Shown: in pieces, positions 35,319-44,415 of the stretch
How the letters are laid out: every line of letters begins with the position of its first letter
Numbering within the stretch: position 1 is the stretch's first letter
Source: Vreelandella azerica
GTDB taxonomy: Bacteria > Pseudomonadota > Gammaproteobacteria > Pseudomonadales > Halomonadaceae
Reading direction: 5' to 3'
NCBI RefSeq assembly: GCF_013112225.1
Contig: NZ_JABFHI010000004.1
Coordinates: 310,001-374,000 of the forward strand
Length of the DNA stretch: 64,000 nucleotides
The notes under the pieces: model-generated
What the model saw: only the letters and a program-made list of their open reading frames with translations
Databases searched by the model: none
What the model was told of the DNA's origin: nothing
Position numbers and translations under genes: made by a program

Positions 35319-35347
35319 CAACAAGGATTGGCGAATTAACTTGTTGG

Positions 35348-36115
35348 CTACTGCATGCGAATACCACCATCCAGGCGGATCACCTCGCCATTGAGCATAG
35401 TATTTACAATGATCTGCTCGACCATGAGTGCAAATTCGTCCGGCTTACCCAAACGCTTAGGAAATGGCACAGCCGCAGAAAGCGCCTTAACGGCATCTTC
35501 AGGAATGTCACTCATCATGGGCGTTTCAAAAACACCTGGGGCAATGGCCATGACGCGAATACCGTGGCGCGAAAGCTCCCGGGCGGCGGGTAAACTCATA
35601 CCTGCAACGCCGGCCTTGGAAGCGCTATAGGCACACTGGCCAACCTGACCATCAAAGGCAGCAACAGAGGCTGTATTGATAATAACGCCCCGCTCACCGT
35701 CTTCGCCCGGCGTATTGGCTGCCATCGCCGCCGCCGCCAATCGCATGATGTTAAACGTGCCCACCAGGTTGATATTGATGGTTTTACTATAGGCTTCCAG
35801 GCTGGCCGGATGACCGTTGCGATCCACCAATTTGCCAACGCTGACAATGCCCGCACAGTGCACCACACCTGCCAGACCGCGCCCTTGGCTGTGCGCCACA
35901 CAGGTATCAATGACCTGCTGCATATCAGTATCGGAGGTAATATCCCCCAGGCAAAAAGTAGCGACCTCGCCCAATTCCTTTGCCTGCTCCGCGACACCTT
36001 CCTGCAGGTCGCATAAAACGACCCGCCCGCCCGCATTGACAATCCGCCGGGCAGACGCGGCGCCAAGCCCCGATGCTGCACCGGTAATCAAAAAGGTGTT
36101 TTCAGTCAGCTGCAT
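35348..36115 (-). CDS. Short-chain dehydrogenase, 3-hydroxyacyl-CoA dehydrogenase type II-like
   Basis: A 255-residue Rossmann-fold enzyme: [16 protein letters not shown] (NAD-binding glycine motif), a CAGIVS segment, INTASVAAF with the catalytic Ser, and [10 protein letters not shown] (YxxxK). The C-terminal [15 protein letters not shown] and [14 protein letters not shown] segments match the HSD17B10/3-hydroxyacyl-CoA dehydrogenase type II group, which oxidises 3-hydroxyacyl-CoA. It lies between an acyl-CoA synthetase (27 bases upstream) and an acyl-CoA dehydrogenase, supporting a beta-oxidation role. Followed by a terminator. Confidence 0.85.
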   Translation of the reverse strand: MQLTENTFLITGAASGLGAASARRIVNAGGRVVLCDLQEGVAEQAKELGEVATFCLGDITSDTDMQQVIDTCVAHSQGRGLAGVVHCAGIVSVGKLVDRNGHPASLEAYSKTININLVGTFNIMRLAAAAMAANTPGEDGERGVIINTASVAAFDGQVGQCAYSASKAGVAGMSLPAARELSRHGIRVMAIAPGVFETPMMSDIPEDAVKALSAAVPFPKRLGKPDEFALMVEQIIVNTMLNGEVIRLDGGIRMQ

Positions 36116-36142
36116 TTACATATCCTCGTTTGAACCAGTGCA

Positions 36143-37808
36143 TCATTGACTATCTGACGTGGCTTCTTGCGCCGCCTGGGCACGTAGTTTGAAACGCTGA
36201 ATCTTACCACTGGGCGTCTTGGGCAGCTCATCGACAAATTCAATGACACGTGGGAAAGCATGAGTAGAAAGGCGCTCACGTACCTGCTGGCGAATTTCTT
36301 CTGCAAGATCATCACTGGCTTCATAGCCGTCACGCAGCACAATATAGGATTTGATCACCTCACCGCGAATATCATCCGGTTGGCCCACGGCTGCAGATTC
36401 CGCAACGGCTGGATGCGTCATCACGCTATTCTCAACGTCAGTAGGTCCTACCCGATAGCCCGCTGTGGTAATGATGTCATCATCACGCCCGGCAAACTGG
36501 AAGGTACCATCTTCATTACGAATTACCACATCGCCGGTCAGGTAATAGCCTTCCGCGAACGGATGTTTTTCCTGCCAGGTATAGCCCTGGAAGAAATGCG
36601 CGGGTGAATTCTTGATATCAACCGCCAGCACACCAGGTTGGCCAGCCGGCAGCTCCTTGTATTCCGCATCCAGAATCGCCAGCCGATAGCCCGGCATGGG
36701 CACCCCATGGCACCGACATGCTTGGGGTGGTCAAGGGCGTGATGATTATTACAGGTCATGCCTGTTTCGGTCTGGCCGTAATGATCCATCACCGGGCAAC
36801 CCAATGATTTCTCAACCCAGGTGACCACCTCTGTGTTAAGCGGCTCGCCTGCTGAACTGGCTGCACGCAGTTCCAGGGTCTGATGGGCATCATCAAACAG
36901 ACCGGATGCTTTCATCAGACGATAAGCTGTGGGCGCTGCGGCAAAATTGGTAATCCGATGGCGCTTCATAAAGGCCAGCGCGCCTTCAGCACTGAAACCG
37001 GCTTCGCAGAAATGCGTGGTAACACCCAGCAGAAGCGGCCCGGCAATGGCGTAATAAAGGCCATAGGCCCAGCCAGGGTCAGCCATGTTCCAGAAACGAT
37101 CGTCTTCACGCAGATCAATCGCCAGCTCCATATACAGCGCAAAGGCCGTCATCCCCGCCAAGGGCACAGCCACCCCTTTTGGCTTACCGACAGTACCTGA
37201 GGTAAACATTTGCAGAAACGGTTGATCAGCCGGCAAGCGTGGCGGCTTGTCGGTCATCGCGGCATGCCCCAGGGCATCTTGCCAGTCAAGATCATCAGAG
37301 TGCTCGCTGGTCGCCCCACCGTGCGCCAGCACCGGTGGGCACTGAGTCAAACCGTCGAACTTATAACGATTGGCATGGTCGGTGATCACCAGCTTGGTAT
37401 CAGCACGGCCCAGGCGATAATCCACCGCATCTGGCCCGAAAGCGGTAAACAAAGGCTGATATACCGCCCCGATACGCCAGGTGGCCACCACCGCAATCAA
37501 CAGTTCCGGTGTGCGTGGCAACATGCAAGCGATACGGTCACCTGCCCCTAAGCCTTGCAACTGAAACCAGCCAGCAAGCCGAGCGCTGGCCTGGTCAAGT
37601 TCCGTATACGTCAACTTGTGCGTATTACCTTGGGTATCTTCCTGAACCAGAGCTAGCACATCCCCCGCCCTGCTCTCACATGGCGACCACAGCACGCCTC
37701 ATAGGCGTTGAAGCACCCATCTTGATGGTCGTCGAGACGACTGATGACGTCATCAACAGAAAAATCGTCAAGATAGTCCTGATAAGCTGGCAATGAAGTT
37801 GCAGTCAT
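36143..37808 (-). pseudogene. Acyl-CoA synthetase (AMP-forming), two frameshifts
   Basis: ANL-superfamily ligase that activates a fatty or other carboxylic acid with ATP and CoA. Starts at ATG 37808 (MTATSLPAYQDYLDDF). First break at CCCCC 37662-37666: one added G joins GRHVRAGRG to DVLALVQEDTQG. The middle part has MFTSGTVGKPKGV (P-loop) and MDHYGQTETGM (A5). Second break at CCCC 36703-36706: one added G restores AMGVPMPGYRLAI. The end has YYLTGDVVIRNEDG, RDDDIITTAGYRVGP and LPKTPSGKIQRF (catalytic Lys). Reconstructed length about 555 residues. The sequence resembles medium-chain or acetyl-CoA-synthetase-like ligases; substrate not certain. Confidence 0.87.
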
Positions 37809-37968
37809 GATGGCTCTCTTGTGTTGTGATTATGATGGTGAGCGTTAAATAACCAATATTATCCGTTTACGTTAACGGAAACTTACTCACAAGCTAAAAG
37901 GAATCGGCGGGAAGCGCAAGTCTTCGCGGGAAGGGAATAATTAGACAATAGTCAAAAGAAGGGTTGAG

Positions 37969-38544
37969 TTAACGGGCTGGCATGATCATGGCAATCAACT
38001 CGTCGGCCAGCTCATCCGGCGTTCGTGGGCCCGCCGGGTCATACCAACGCACTGTCCAGTTAAGAGCACCCAGTACAAAACGCGAGATCAGAAAGCGGTC
38101 GCCGTGGATCAGGCCTGCCGCCAGCGCTTCTTCAATCACCTGCACCCAGAGTGCCTCATAGGCATCGCGTAAATGACTCAGGTGCGCCTTTGCTGAATCG
38201 TCCAGGCGGCGCCATTCGAACAGGGCTACCACATGGGCATTGCGATCAGTGAACAGGGTTTCCAGATGCGCTCTGGCCATCGCCCGCAGGCGGGCCTCCG
38301 GTGAAGGCGGACTTTCATCCAGAGAGCGTTTGGCGATAGCCAGGGCGTTATGTGTGCCCTCTTCTATCACCGCCGCCAGAATTTCCTGCTTATCCTTGAA
38401 GTGGTGAAACAAGCTTCCCGACTTGATCCCCATCTCTTGGGCGAGCATACGCACCGTTGTGCGATCAAAGCCCTCCTGAACAAACAACTGGGCAGCCAGG
38501 CGGGTTAACTCCTTGCGACGGGGCGATGCATTCATTACATTCAT
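37969..38544 (-). CDS. TetR-family transcriptional regulator
   Basis: A ~191-residue protein. The N-terminal helix-turn-helix is RKELTRLAAQLFVQEGFDR... GIKSGSLFHHFKDKQEIL (about residues 8-55), followed by an all-helical ligand domain. Start taken at ATG 38544; ATG 38535 is an alternative and the frame is open further upstream. It is divergent from the thiolase gene and next to acyl-CoA genes, so a role in fatty-acid or acyl-CoA-responsive repression is likely but inferred. A palindrome directly before its start (38545-38556) is a candidate operator. Confidence 0.83.
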   Translation of the reverse strand: MNVMNASPRRKELTRLAAQLFVQEGFDRTTVRMLAQEMGIKSGSLFHHFKDKQEILAAVIEEGTHNALAIAKRSLDESPPSPEARLRAMARAHLETLFTDRNAHVVALFEWRRLDDSAKAHLSHLRDAYEALWVQVIEEALAAGLIHGDRFLISRFVLGALNWTVRWYDPAGPRTPDELADELIAMIMPAR

Positions 38545-38556
38545 AGTGTTTACACT
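38545..38556. promoter_or_regulatory. Palindrome, candidate TetR operator
   Basis: AGTGTTTACACT: arms AGTGT and ACACT around TT, immediately upstream of the TetR start and 99 bases from the divergent thiolase start. Confidence 0.4.
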
Positions 38557-38654
38557 AGCGCTTGCTTGGTTACTATCAAGAAGACCATAGCACTGCCTTG
38601 GGGTCAACGACCCATGAACAATCATAACAAGCCAATTCATTGCAGGAGAAACGT

Positions 38655-39842
38655 ATGAGCCAACGTGACGATGTTGTATTTCTTTCCGCTACACGCACGC
38701 CAATGGGCGGCATGATGGGTAGCCTTTCCAGCATGACAGCTCCCGAGCTAGCGGCAGTGGCCATCAGCGCTGCGGTTGAGCGTGCAGGTGTTCAAGGCGA
38801 GGATATCAATGAAGGCATCATGGGCTGTGTGCTTCCCGCGGGCGTCAAGCAGGGCCCGGCTCGACAAGCCATGCGCCAGGCCGGTATTCCTGATGCCAAC
38901 GGTGCCACCACCATCAACAAGCTGTGCGGCTCAGGCATGAAAGCCGCCATGCTGGCTCACGATATTATCAAGGCGGGCAGTGGCGACTTTGTTCTGGCGG
39001 GCGGCATGGAGTCCATGTCTAACGCTCCCCACCTGATGACCAAGGCGCGTGCCGGTTATCGTCTGGGTCATGGCGAACTCAAAGACCATATGTTCCTGGA
39101 CGGGTTGGAAGATGCCGAAACCGGCAAGCTGATGGGGATTTTTGCTCAGGAGATTGCCACCCAGCGCGGCTACAGCCGAGAGCGCCTGGATGACTTTGCT
39201 ATCGCCTCCCTGGAACGTGCCATGGAGGCTACCAATGCTGGCCACCTGGACGCAGAAATGGCCCCTGTCACAGTCAAAAGCCGCAAAGGCGAAAGCGTGG
39301 TTTCCCACGATGAACAGCCGTTTCAGGCCAAGCTGGACAAGATCCGTGAATTACGCCCAGCGTTTGCCAAAGACGGTACCCTGACTGCTGCTAACTCAAG
39401 TTCTATCTCGGACGGTGCTTCCGCGCTGATCATGACGCGCCAGAGCCTCGCGGATCAGAGAGGCCTGCAACCGCTCGCACGCATGCTCGGGCACAGCACA
39501 AATTCGCGCCATCCCAGTGAGTTCACCATCGCCCCGGTTGGCGCCATTGAAAAGCTGATGACCAAGCTTGACTGGACGGTTGACGATGTAGATCTGTTTG
39601 AAATCAACGAAGCCTTTTCTGTGGTTACCCTGATGGCGATGGATGATCTGGGCCTGCCCCATGAGAAAGTGAACATCTATGGCGGTGCCTGTGCCCAAGG
39701 CCATCCGATTGGCTCTACCGGTTCACGGATCATTGTTACTCTGATGCATGCCTTGCGCACCCAGGGAGGCAAACGCGGTATTGCCAGCCTGTGCATTGGC
39801 GGCGGTGAAGCCACAGCGGTTGCCATTGAGCTGATCGACTAG
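38655..39842 (+). CDS. Acetyl-CoA acetyltransferase / thiolase
   Basis: A 395-residue thiolase. Start MSQRDDVVFLSATRTPMGG at ATG 38655 with AGGAG six bases upstream; the upstream in-frame start lacks a site. Active-site blocks: NKLCGSGMKA (nucleophile Cys near 88), EINEAFSVV, GGACAQGHPIGSTGSR (His) and CIGGGEA (second Cys). The pattern fits the biosynthetic/degradative acetoacetyl-CoA thiolase group (AtoB/PhaA), which joins or splits acetyl-CoA units. Sits at the edge of the acyl-CoA gene group, divergent from TetR. Followed 40 bases later by a stress protein. Confidence 0.9.
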   Translation: MSQRDDVVFLSATRTPMGGMMGSLSSMTAPELAAVAISAAVERAGVQGEDINEGIMGCVLPAGVKQGPARQAMRQAGIPDANGATTINKLCGSGMKAAMLAHDIIKAGSGDFVLAGGMESMSNAPHLMTKARAGYRLGHGELKDHMFLDGLEDAETGKLMGIFAQEIATQRGYSRERLDDFAIASLERAMEATNAGHLDAEMAPVTVKSRKGESVVSHDEQPFQAKLDKIRELRPAFAKDGTLTAANSSSISDGASALIMTRQSLADQRGLQPLARMLGHSTNSRHPSEFTIAPVGAIEKLMTKLDWTVDDVDLFEINEAFSVVTLMAMDDLGLPHEKVNIYGGACAQGHPIGSTGSRIIVTLMHALRTQGGKRGIASLCIGGGEATAVAIELID

Positions 39843-39882
39843 ACTTACCTGGCAACCGGAACGTTTAACAGGAGCCTGACTG

Positions 39883-40686
39883 ATGTTCGCTCACGTATTG
39901 ATTGGCGTTGATTTTTCTGCCGCCTGGCCAGTCCTTCAGCAGCGTGTGATGCGCCTGCGCAGCAAAGGGGTTAACACCATTACGCTGGCGAGCATCATCA
40001 GTCCAAGAGAGGTTACCAATCCCACCTTGAACGACAGACAACAGTTACAGCAACGTATGGAAGATGAAGCGCAGTCGTTCAGGGATATCGGCTTGGCAGT
40101 CACCTGTCTGGTTGATGTAGGCAAACCCAGTGAATGCCTGGCGGAAATGGCAATAGCACAGCAAGTCGACGTCATTCTGTGCGGCAGCAAAGGTAGCGGC
40201 GGCTTTACTGAAAGGCTGCTGGGCAGCACTGTCCAGCGGCTTTCCCATTTGAGCCAGACACCTTTATGGATGGAACCTATCAACGTTGGGCATGAGCTTC
40301 GTCATAACTACACAACACTGGTACTGGCGACAGATGCTTCATCTTCTGCAGTACCTGCCGAGCGGCTCTTTGAACAGCTTGCGGAACATTTCCGCAACCG
40401 GGTGGCGCTGATCTCCGAGGCTTTACTTTACGCGGACGGCCGTGGCCGCGAAGTGGCTGAACTTCATCTCATTGCCCTGGCCACTCGCATTCCCAAGCTA
40501 GATAGTGTGATTGTCTCAGGCCAGGCTCGCAAAGCCTTGATCGACGAAGCCAAGCGCTGGGAGGCCGATCTGCTGATCATTGGCCAACAAGGCCACAGCA
40601 GGTTCAAAGAGCGCCTGCTGGGCAGTACCGCAGAAGCGCTTCTTGAAGGAATTAACTGCCCCGTGCTGGTGGTTCCCCACCCATAG
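39883..40686 (+). CDS. Tandem-domain universal stress protein
   Basis: A 267-residue protein with two UspA domains (about 1-135 and 145-267). The first has GSKGSGGFTERLLGSTVQR, the second GQQGHSRFKERLLGSTAEA; both retain the G-2x-G-9x-G(S/T) ATP-binding pattern. AGGAG lies 8 bases before ATG. Similar to tandem stress proteins of other gammaproteobacteria; molecular role unknown. It lies between the thiolase and the arsenic island and shows no sign of belonging to either. Confidence 0.87.
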   Translation: MFAHVLIGVDFSAAWPVLQQRVMRLRSKGVNTITLASIISPREVTNPTLNDRQQLQQRMEDEAQSFRDIGLAVTCLVDVGKPSECLAEMAIAQQVDVILCGSKGSGGFTERLLGSTVQRLSHLSQTPLWMEPINVGHELRHNYTTLVLATDASSSAVPAERLFEQLAEHFRNRVALISEALLYADGRGREVAELHLIALATRIPKLDSVIVSGQARKALIDEAKRWEADLLIIGQQGHSRFKERLLGSTAEALLEGINCPVLVVPHP

Positions 40687-40706
40687 CCAGCGCCTGTTGA
40701 AGGCTG

Positions 40707-41113
40707 TTATTTATGTAGAGGAATCCACAGCTGCAAGCGGCGGCGAATTTCTAACAGCGCCTGTTCATAGGCATCAGGCTTACCGATCAGTCTCGGGTCA
40801 CGGATATCCCAGTGCAGAATTTCACCTGCTCCGCCTTCAAATTCGCGACATGCCTGGCGTGCTTTATCGCAAAGCACAATCACGCAATCAAAGTGTTCGC
40901 CTTCAAACAGATCCAGTGACTTGCTTTTAAGATCAGTCACCGGCAACCCCTGCTTTTCAAGCGCTTCCAGCGTAAAGGCATGCGGCTGATCCGGCTCGGA
41001 ACCCGCACTGAACGCCTCAAACCGGTCACCCGCCATGGAGTGCAGAAGCACTTCCCCATCAGGGAGCGGGCAGAGTTAGCGTTGCACAAAAACAGAACGC
41101 GGCGTTTAGACAT
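40707..41113 (-). pseudogene. arsC: Arsenate reductase ArsC, low-MW phosphatase (thioredoxin-linked) type, one frameshift
   Basis: Reduces arsenate to arsenite in the cytosol. The start MSKRRVLFLCNANSARS contains the CX5R P-loop (CNANSAR) with the nucleophilic Cys near residue 10. The frame breaks at CCCC 41054-41057; one added G restores LMGEVLLHSMAGDRFEAFSAGSEP. The rest has KSKSLDLFEGEHFDCVIVLCDKARQACREF, giving the two further Cys used in the relay, and DPRLIGKPDAYEQALLEIRR. Reconstructed length about 136 residues. It is divergent from acr3 across a 141-base region with an inverted repeat, the typical layout of an ars control region. Confidence 0.87.
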
Positions 41114-41189
41114 AGCGGTAACACTCTTCAGGTTGATGTGTTACTAACGCTACACCTGCAAAATGACATTTCTGTGGCAATTATTAAAA

Positions 41190-41209
41190 ATATACGCAAT
41201 AACGTATAT
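41190..41209. promoter_or_regulatory. Inverted repeat in the arsC-acr3 control region, candidate ArsR-type operator
   Basis: ATATACG and CGTATAT form perfect 7-bp arms with a 6-base centre, midway between the divergent arsC and acr3 genes. ArsR/SmtB repressors bind AT-rich interrupted dyads of this size. No arsR gene is in the window. Confidence 0.5.
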
Positions 41210-41254
41210 GATAGCACTGACGATCAGCACGTTGCTCAAAACCGAGGGAATGTC

Positions 41255-42334
41255 ATGACCACTGATAAAGACAATAGCGCCCCCAGCACATCCTCAGGCA
41301 TGGGGCTCTTCGAACGCTTTTTATCCCTTTGGGTGGCCTTGGCAATTATTGCCGGCATTGCCTTGGGGCAATGGGCGCCTGCCGTGCCGGAAACCTTATC
41401 GCGCTTTGAGTATGCGCAGGTATCTATTCCGGTGGCGATACTGATCTGGGCGATGATCTTCCCCATGATGGCGCAGATAGATTTCACTGCCATCCTCGGC
41501 GTTCGGCGCCAGCCCAAGGGGCTGATTATCACCACTACTGTGAACTGGCTGATCAAGCCCTTCAGCATGTTCGCCATTGCCTGGTTCTTTCTAACCGTGG
41601 TGTTCAGCCCCTTTATCGCCCCTGAACTGGCTAATCAATACCTGGCCGGTGCCATTTTATTAGGCGCTGCGCCTTGCACGGCTATGGTCTTTGTGTGGAG
41701 TTACCTGACCCGCGGCGATGCGGCCTATACCCTAGTTCAGGTCTCCCTGAATGACCTCATCATGCTGTTTGCCTTTGCGCCGATTGTTGTCTTTCTGCTG
41801 GGTATTTCGAATATTCAGGTGCCTTGGAACACCGTTGCCCTTTCGGTGCTTTTGTATATCGTCATACCGCTGACAGCGGGCTATATCACTCGCCAGTCGC
41901 TGATCAAGAGACACGGCAGCGAATGGTACGACAACGTCTTTATGAAACGCGTTGGGCCCATTACGCCCGCCGCTCTGATTATTACCCTGGTACTACTGTT
42001 TGCTTTTCAGGGTGAAGTGATCCTCAATAACCCGCTGCATATTGTCTTGATTGCCATCCCGCTGATTCTGCAAACCTTCCTGATCTTCTTTATCGCTTAC
42101 GGTTGGGCCAAAGCCTGGCAGGTACCGCATAACATCGCAGCACCTGGTTCCATGATAGGAGCCAGCAACTTTTTTGAGCTGGCCGTTGCGGCAGCCATTG
42201 CACTGTTTGGCCTTCAATCCGGTGCGGCGCTGGCCACCGTTGTCGGCGTACTGGTAGAAGTCCCGCTGATGCTCGCGCTGGTGCGGATTGCCAATAAGAC
42301 ACGCCAGCATTTTCCGACACCTGCGAAAGGATAA
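41255..42334 (+). CDS. acr3: Arsenite efflux permease, ACR3 family
   Basis: A 359-residue inner-membrane protein with about ten hydrophobic segments; exports arsenite driven by the proton motive force. Family marks: GAAPCTAMVFVWS (essential Cys in TM4) and EVPLMLAL near the C-terminus (essential Glu in TM9). Start MTTDKDNSAP at ATG 41255, with GAGGG 7 bases upstream; the in-frame extension from 41138 overlaps the control region and is rejected. It heads a plus-strand run with the ECF sigma factor, permease, mini-thioredoxin, arsH and CC-motif protein. Confidence 0.93.
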   Translation: MTTDKDNSAPSTSSGMGLFERFLSLWVALAIIAGIALGQWAPAVPETLSRFEYAQVSIPVAILIWAMIFPMMAQIDFTAILGVRRQPKGLIITTTVNWLIKPFSMFAIAWFFLTVVFSPFIAPELANQYLAGAILLGAAPCTAMVFVWSYLTRGDAAYTLVQVSLNDLIMLFAFAPIVVFLLGISNIQVPWNTVALSVLLYIVIPLTAGYITRQSLIKRHGSEWYDNVFMKRVGPITPAALIITLVLLFAFQGEVILNNPLHIVLIAIPLILQTFLIFFIAYGWAKAWQVPHNIAAPGSMIGASNFFELAVAAAIALFGLQSGAALATVVGVLVEVPLMLALVRIANKTRQHFPTPAKG

Positions 42335-42374
42335 TCTCCTCACCTTGAGCCACGCTGACGGAGGCCACCTGAAC

Positions 42375-42919
42375 ATGCACAAAAAGCTTCCTGCATTGAA
42401 GCCGCATGGCAGTCGCATCATCAGGAACTCTACCGTTTTCTGATCAAACACTGCGGTGACAAGGATGCCGCCGACGAGCTGCTCCAGCGTGTCTATATGC
42501 AAGCGCTCACCCATAAAACCGAGTTTTGTGAACTGGCAACGCCAAGAGCCTGGCTTTATACCGTCGCTAAACGTCAATGGATTGATGAACAGCGTCGCCG
42601 TAAACCCTGGGTCGATGTTGATGATATTGACATTGCCGACGAACCCGCCGCCGGCATGCCGGTAGATAGCCTGGCGGCCTGTATTGCCAAAGCCTTGCCC
42701 CACTGTGAGGCCGACGATGCCCACATTCTGAGCGAATGTGACCTTAGCGGCGTAAAGCAGGCCGATTATGCCCAGCGTCATGGTTTGACGTTAGCCGCGA
42801 CCAAGGCGCGCCTGCGGCGTGCCCGTCAGCGTCTACGTGAGCGCTTGATCCAGCAGTGCCAGATCACCTTTGATGCCAACGGGCGTATCTGCTGCCATCG
42901 TGCCCTGGCTGAGAATTAA
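42375..42919 (+). pseudogene. sigZ: ECF-type RNA polymerase sigma factor (SigZ-like), one frameshift
   Basis: Region 2 is seen as HHQELYRFLIKHCGDKDAAD and ATPRAWLYTVAKRQWIDEQRR, region 4 as DLSGVKQADYAQRHGLTLAA... ARQRLRERL. Without repair there is no in-frame start before region 2; adding one A to AAAAA 42381-42385 gives MHKKASCIEAAWQ from ATG 42375, preceded by GGAGG. Reconstructed length about 181 residues. The C-terminal tail after region 4 holds three Cys (QCQITFDANGRICCHR), seen in SigZ-like factors and possibly a metal or redox sensor. No anti-sigma gene is adjacent. Its position between acr3 and the CxC permease suggests control of the permease/arsenic genes. Confidence 0.78.
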
Positions 42920-42933
42920 TGAGCCTTGCAGAA

Positions 42934-42958
42934 GTATCCTTTTCCTGTCTGGTGCGTC
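42934..42958 (+). promoter_or_regulatory. Possible ECF-type promoter upstream of the permease gene
   Basis: GTATCC, 15 bases, CGTC: the -10 CGTC is typical of ECF promoters. It lies 46 bases before the permease start. Just after it is an imperfect direct repeat (TTCTCTATAGA / TTCTTCTATAGA). Weak evidence. Confidence 0.25.
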
Positions 42959-43004
42959 TTCTCTATAGATATTCTTCTATAGACACTCAACGAGGTTGAC
43001 TACC

Positions 43005-44015
43005 ATGCTGGACGTATTTACCTGGTTCGCCAACTGGCTGGTCTACGAACTTGGCGGACTCGACCCCGCCAGCAAGCTGGGAACATCGGTGCATTTTTTC
43101 GTCGAGGACACCACCAAGATTTTTGCCCTTCTGGTGGTGATGATCTACATCATCGCGCTGATGCGCGCCTCCCTGAATCTTGAGCGTGTGCGTCATTACA
43201 TCCAGCAGAAAAACCGCCTGGCAGGCTATGGCTTTGGTGCAGGCTTCGGCGCTATTACACCGTTTTGCTCCTGTTCCAGCATTCCATTGTTTCTGGGGTT
43301 TACCAGCGCGGGCATTCCGCTAGGCATCACCATGGCCTTTCTGTTCACCTCGCCGATCATTAATGAAGTCGCGGTGATCATGCTGTGGAGCCTGCTGGGC
43401 TGGGAATTCACTCTGGTGTATATCACCATCGGCATGGCAGTGGGCATTGGCGGCGGTATGCTCCTGGATGCTGTACGTGGTGAACGCTGGCTAAAAGACT
43501 TCGCTGCCAAGGCCTACCAGCAGGCGGCAGAAAACCCCGCCGACAATCAGCCCCAGGGGGAAACACCCAAGTTAACCCTTAAAGACCGCCACGAATTTGC
43601 ACGCGATGAACTCAAGGAAATCGTCGGACGCATCTGGAAGTGGGTGATTATCGGTGTCGGCCTCGGCGCTGCCCTACATGGCTTTGTGCCGGACGGCTGG
43701 TTTGCCGACAACCTTGGCAGCGGCCAGTGGTGGAACGTACCGGTAGCGGTACTCGCTGGCCTGCCCCTGTATTCCAACGCCACTGGGGTTATTCCCATCA
43801 TGGAAAGCCTGATTCTGAAAGGGCTTCCTGTTGGTACTACGCTGGCCTTCTGCATGAGCACGGTCGCCGCCAGTTTCCCGGAATTCATCATGCTCAAGCA
43901 AGTCATGCAGTGGCGTTTACTCGCCATCATTTTTGTCATCCTGTTAGCCAACTTCATGGTGGTTGGCTGGCTGATCAACCTGCTGAGCCCCTGGCTTTTC
44001 AGCGGCAGGTTCTAA
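43005..44015 (+). CDS. CxC permease of the UPF0718/DUF318 (ArsP-like) family
   Basis: A 336-residue inner-membrane protein with about eight hydrophobic segments in two repeats split by a charged loop (about residues 165-205). The signature PFCSCSSIPLFLGF (about residue 85) with its CxC motif and a partner LPLYSNATGVIPI repeat place it in the permease family that includes the methylarsenite exporter ArsP. GAGG precedes ATG 43005. It follows the sigma gene by 85 bases and precedes a mini-thioredoxin by 27 bases; permease plus mini-thioredoxin is a recurrent pair. Exported substrate here is unproven; a trivalent organoarsenical is likely from context. Confidence 0.82.
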   Translation: MLDVFTWFANWLVYELGGLDPASKLGTSVHFFVEDTTKIFALLVVMIYIIALMRASLNLERVRHYIQQKNRLAGYGFGAGFGAITPFCSCSSIPLFLGFTSAGIPLGITMAFLFTSPIINEVAVIMLWSLLGWEFTLVYITIGMAVGIGGGMLLDAVRGERWLKDFAAKAYQQAAENPADNQPQGETPKLTLKDRHEFARDELKEIVGRIWKWVIIGVGLGAALHGFVPDGWFADNLGSGQWWNVPVAVLAGLPLYSNATGVIPIMESLILKGLPVGTTLAFCMSTVAASFPEFIMLKQVMQWRLLAIIFVILLANFMVVGWLINLLSPWLFSGRF

Positions 44016-44042
44016 ACGTTAATCCACGCAAGGAGAAGTAAG

Positions 44043-44279
44043 ATGAAAAAGATCGAAGTATTAGGTACAGGCTGCAAGAAATGCACCACCACCGCCGAAC
44101 AGATTGAGACCATTGCGCAAGAGCTTGGCGTCGAGGTTGACGTGGCAAAAGTGACCGACCCTGCGGCCATCATGGGTTATCAGGTCATGTCAACGCCAGC
44201 AGTCGCCATCGACGGCAAACTCGCCCACAGCGGCAGCGTGCCGGATCGCCACAAGATTGAGAGCATGCTGCAGGGCTGA
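44043..44279 (+). CDS. Small thioredoxin-family redox protein
   Basis: A 78-residue mini-thioredoxin (redox-active disulfide protein 2 type). Active site VLGTGCKKC near residue 11-14, cis-Pro region STPAVAIDGK near residue 50. It probably reduces the disulfide of, or delivers a thiol-bound ligand to, the adjacent CxC permease. AAGGAG lies 7 bases before the ATG. Second of a two-gene unit after the permease, followed by a terminator-like hairpin. Confidence 0.85.
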   Translation: MKKIEVLGTGCKKCTTTAEQIETIAQELGVEVDVAKVTDPAAIMGYQVMSTPAVAIDGKLAHSGSVPDRHKIESMLQG

Positions 44280-44290
44280 AGCCCTAACCA

Positions 44291-44345
44291 GCGCCCCTTG
44301 TCCGCTGACTGTTAACAAGTGACCGCTAGGGGCGTTGTTGTTGTC
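44291..44345 (+). terminator. Terminator-like hairpin after the mini-thioredoxin gene
   Basis: CGCCCCT (44292-44298) pairs with AGGGGCG (44328-44334), with a 29-base loop that can pair internally, then TTGTTGTTGT. Confidence 0.45.
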
Positions 44346-44415
44346 AGTTGTTCTGTGACCCACATGATGCAGATATAATTTCCCATGGATATTCTAGCCG
44401 AGGATAGCGCTCAGT

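Noticed and set aside
42375..42440. Small separate peptide starting at ATG 42375 (MHKKLPALKPHG...)
   Set aside because: It is the shifted N-terminus of the sigma factor gene; one added A merges it with region 2.
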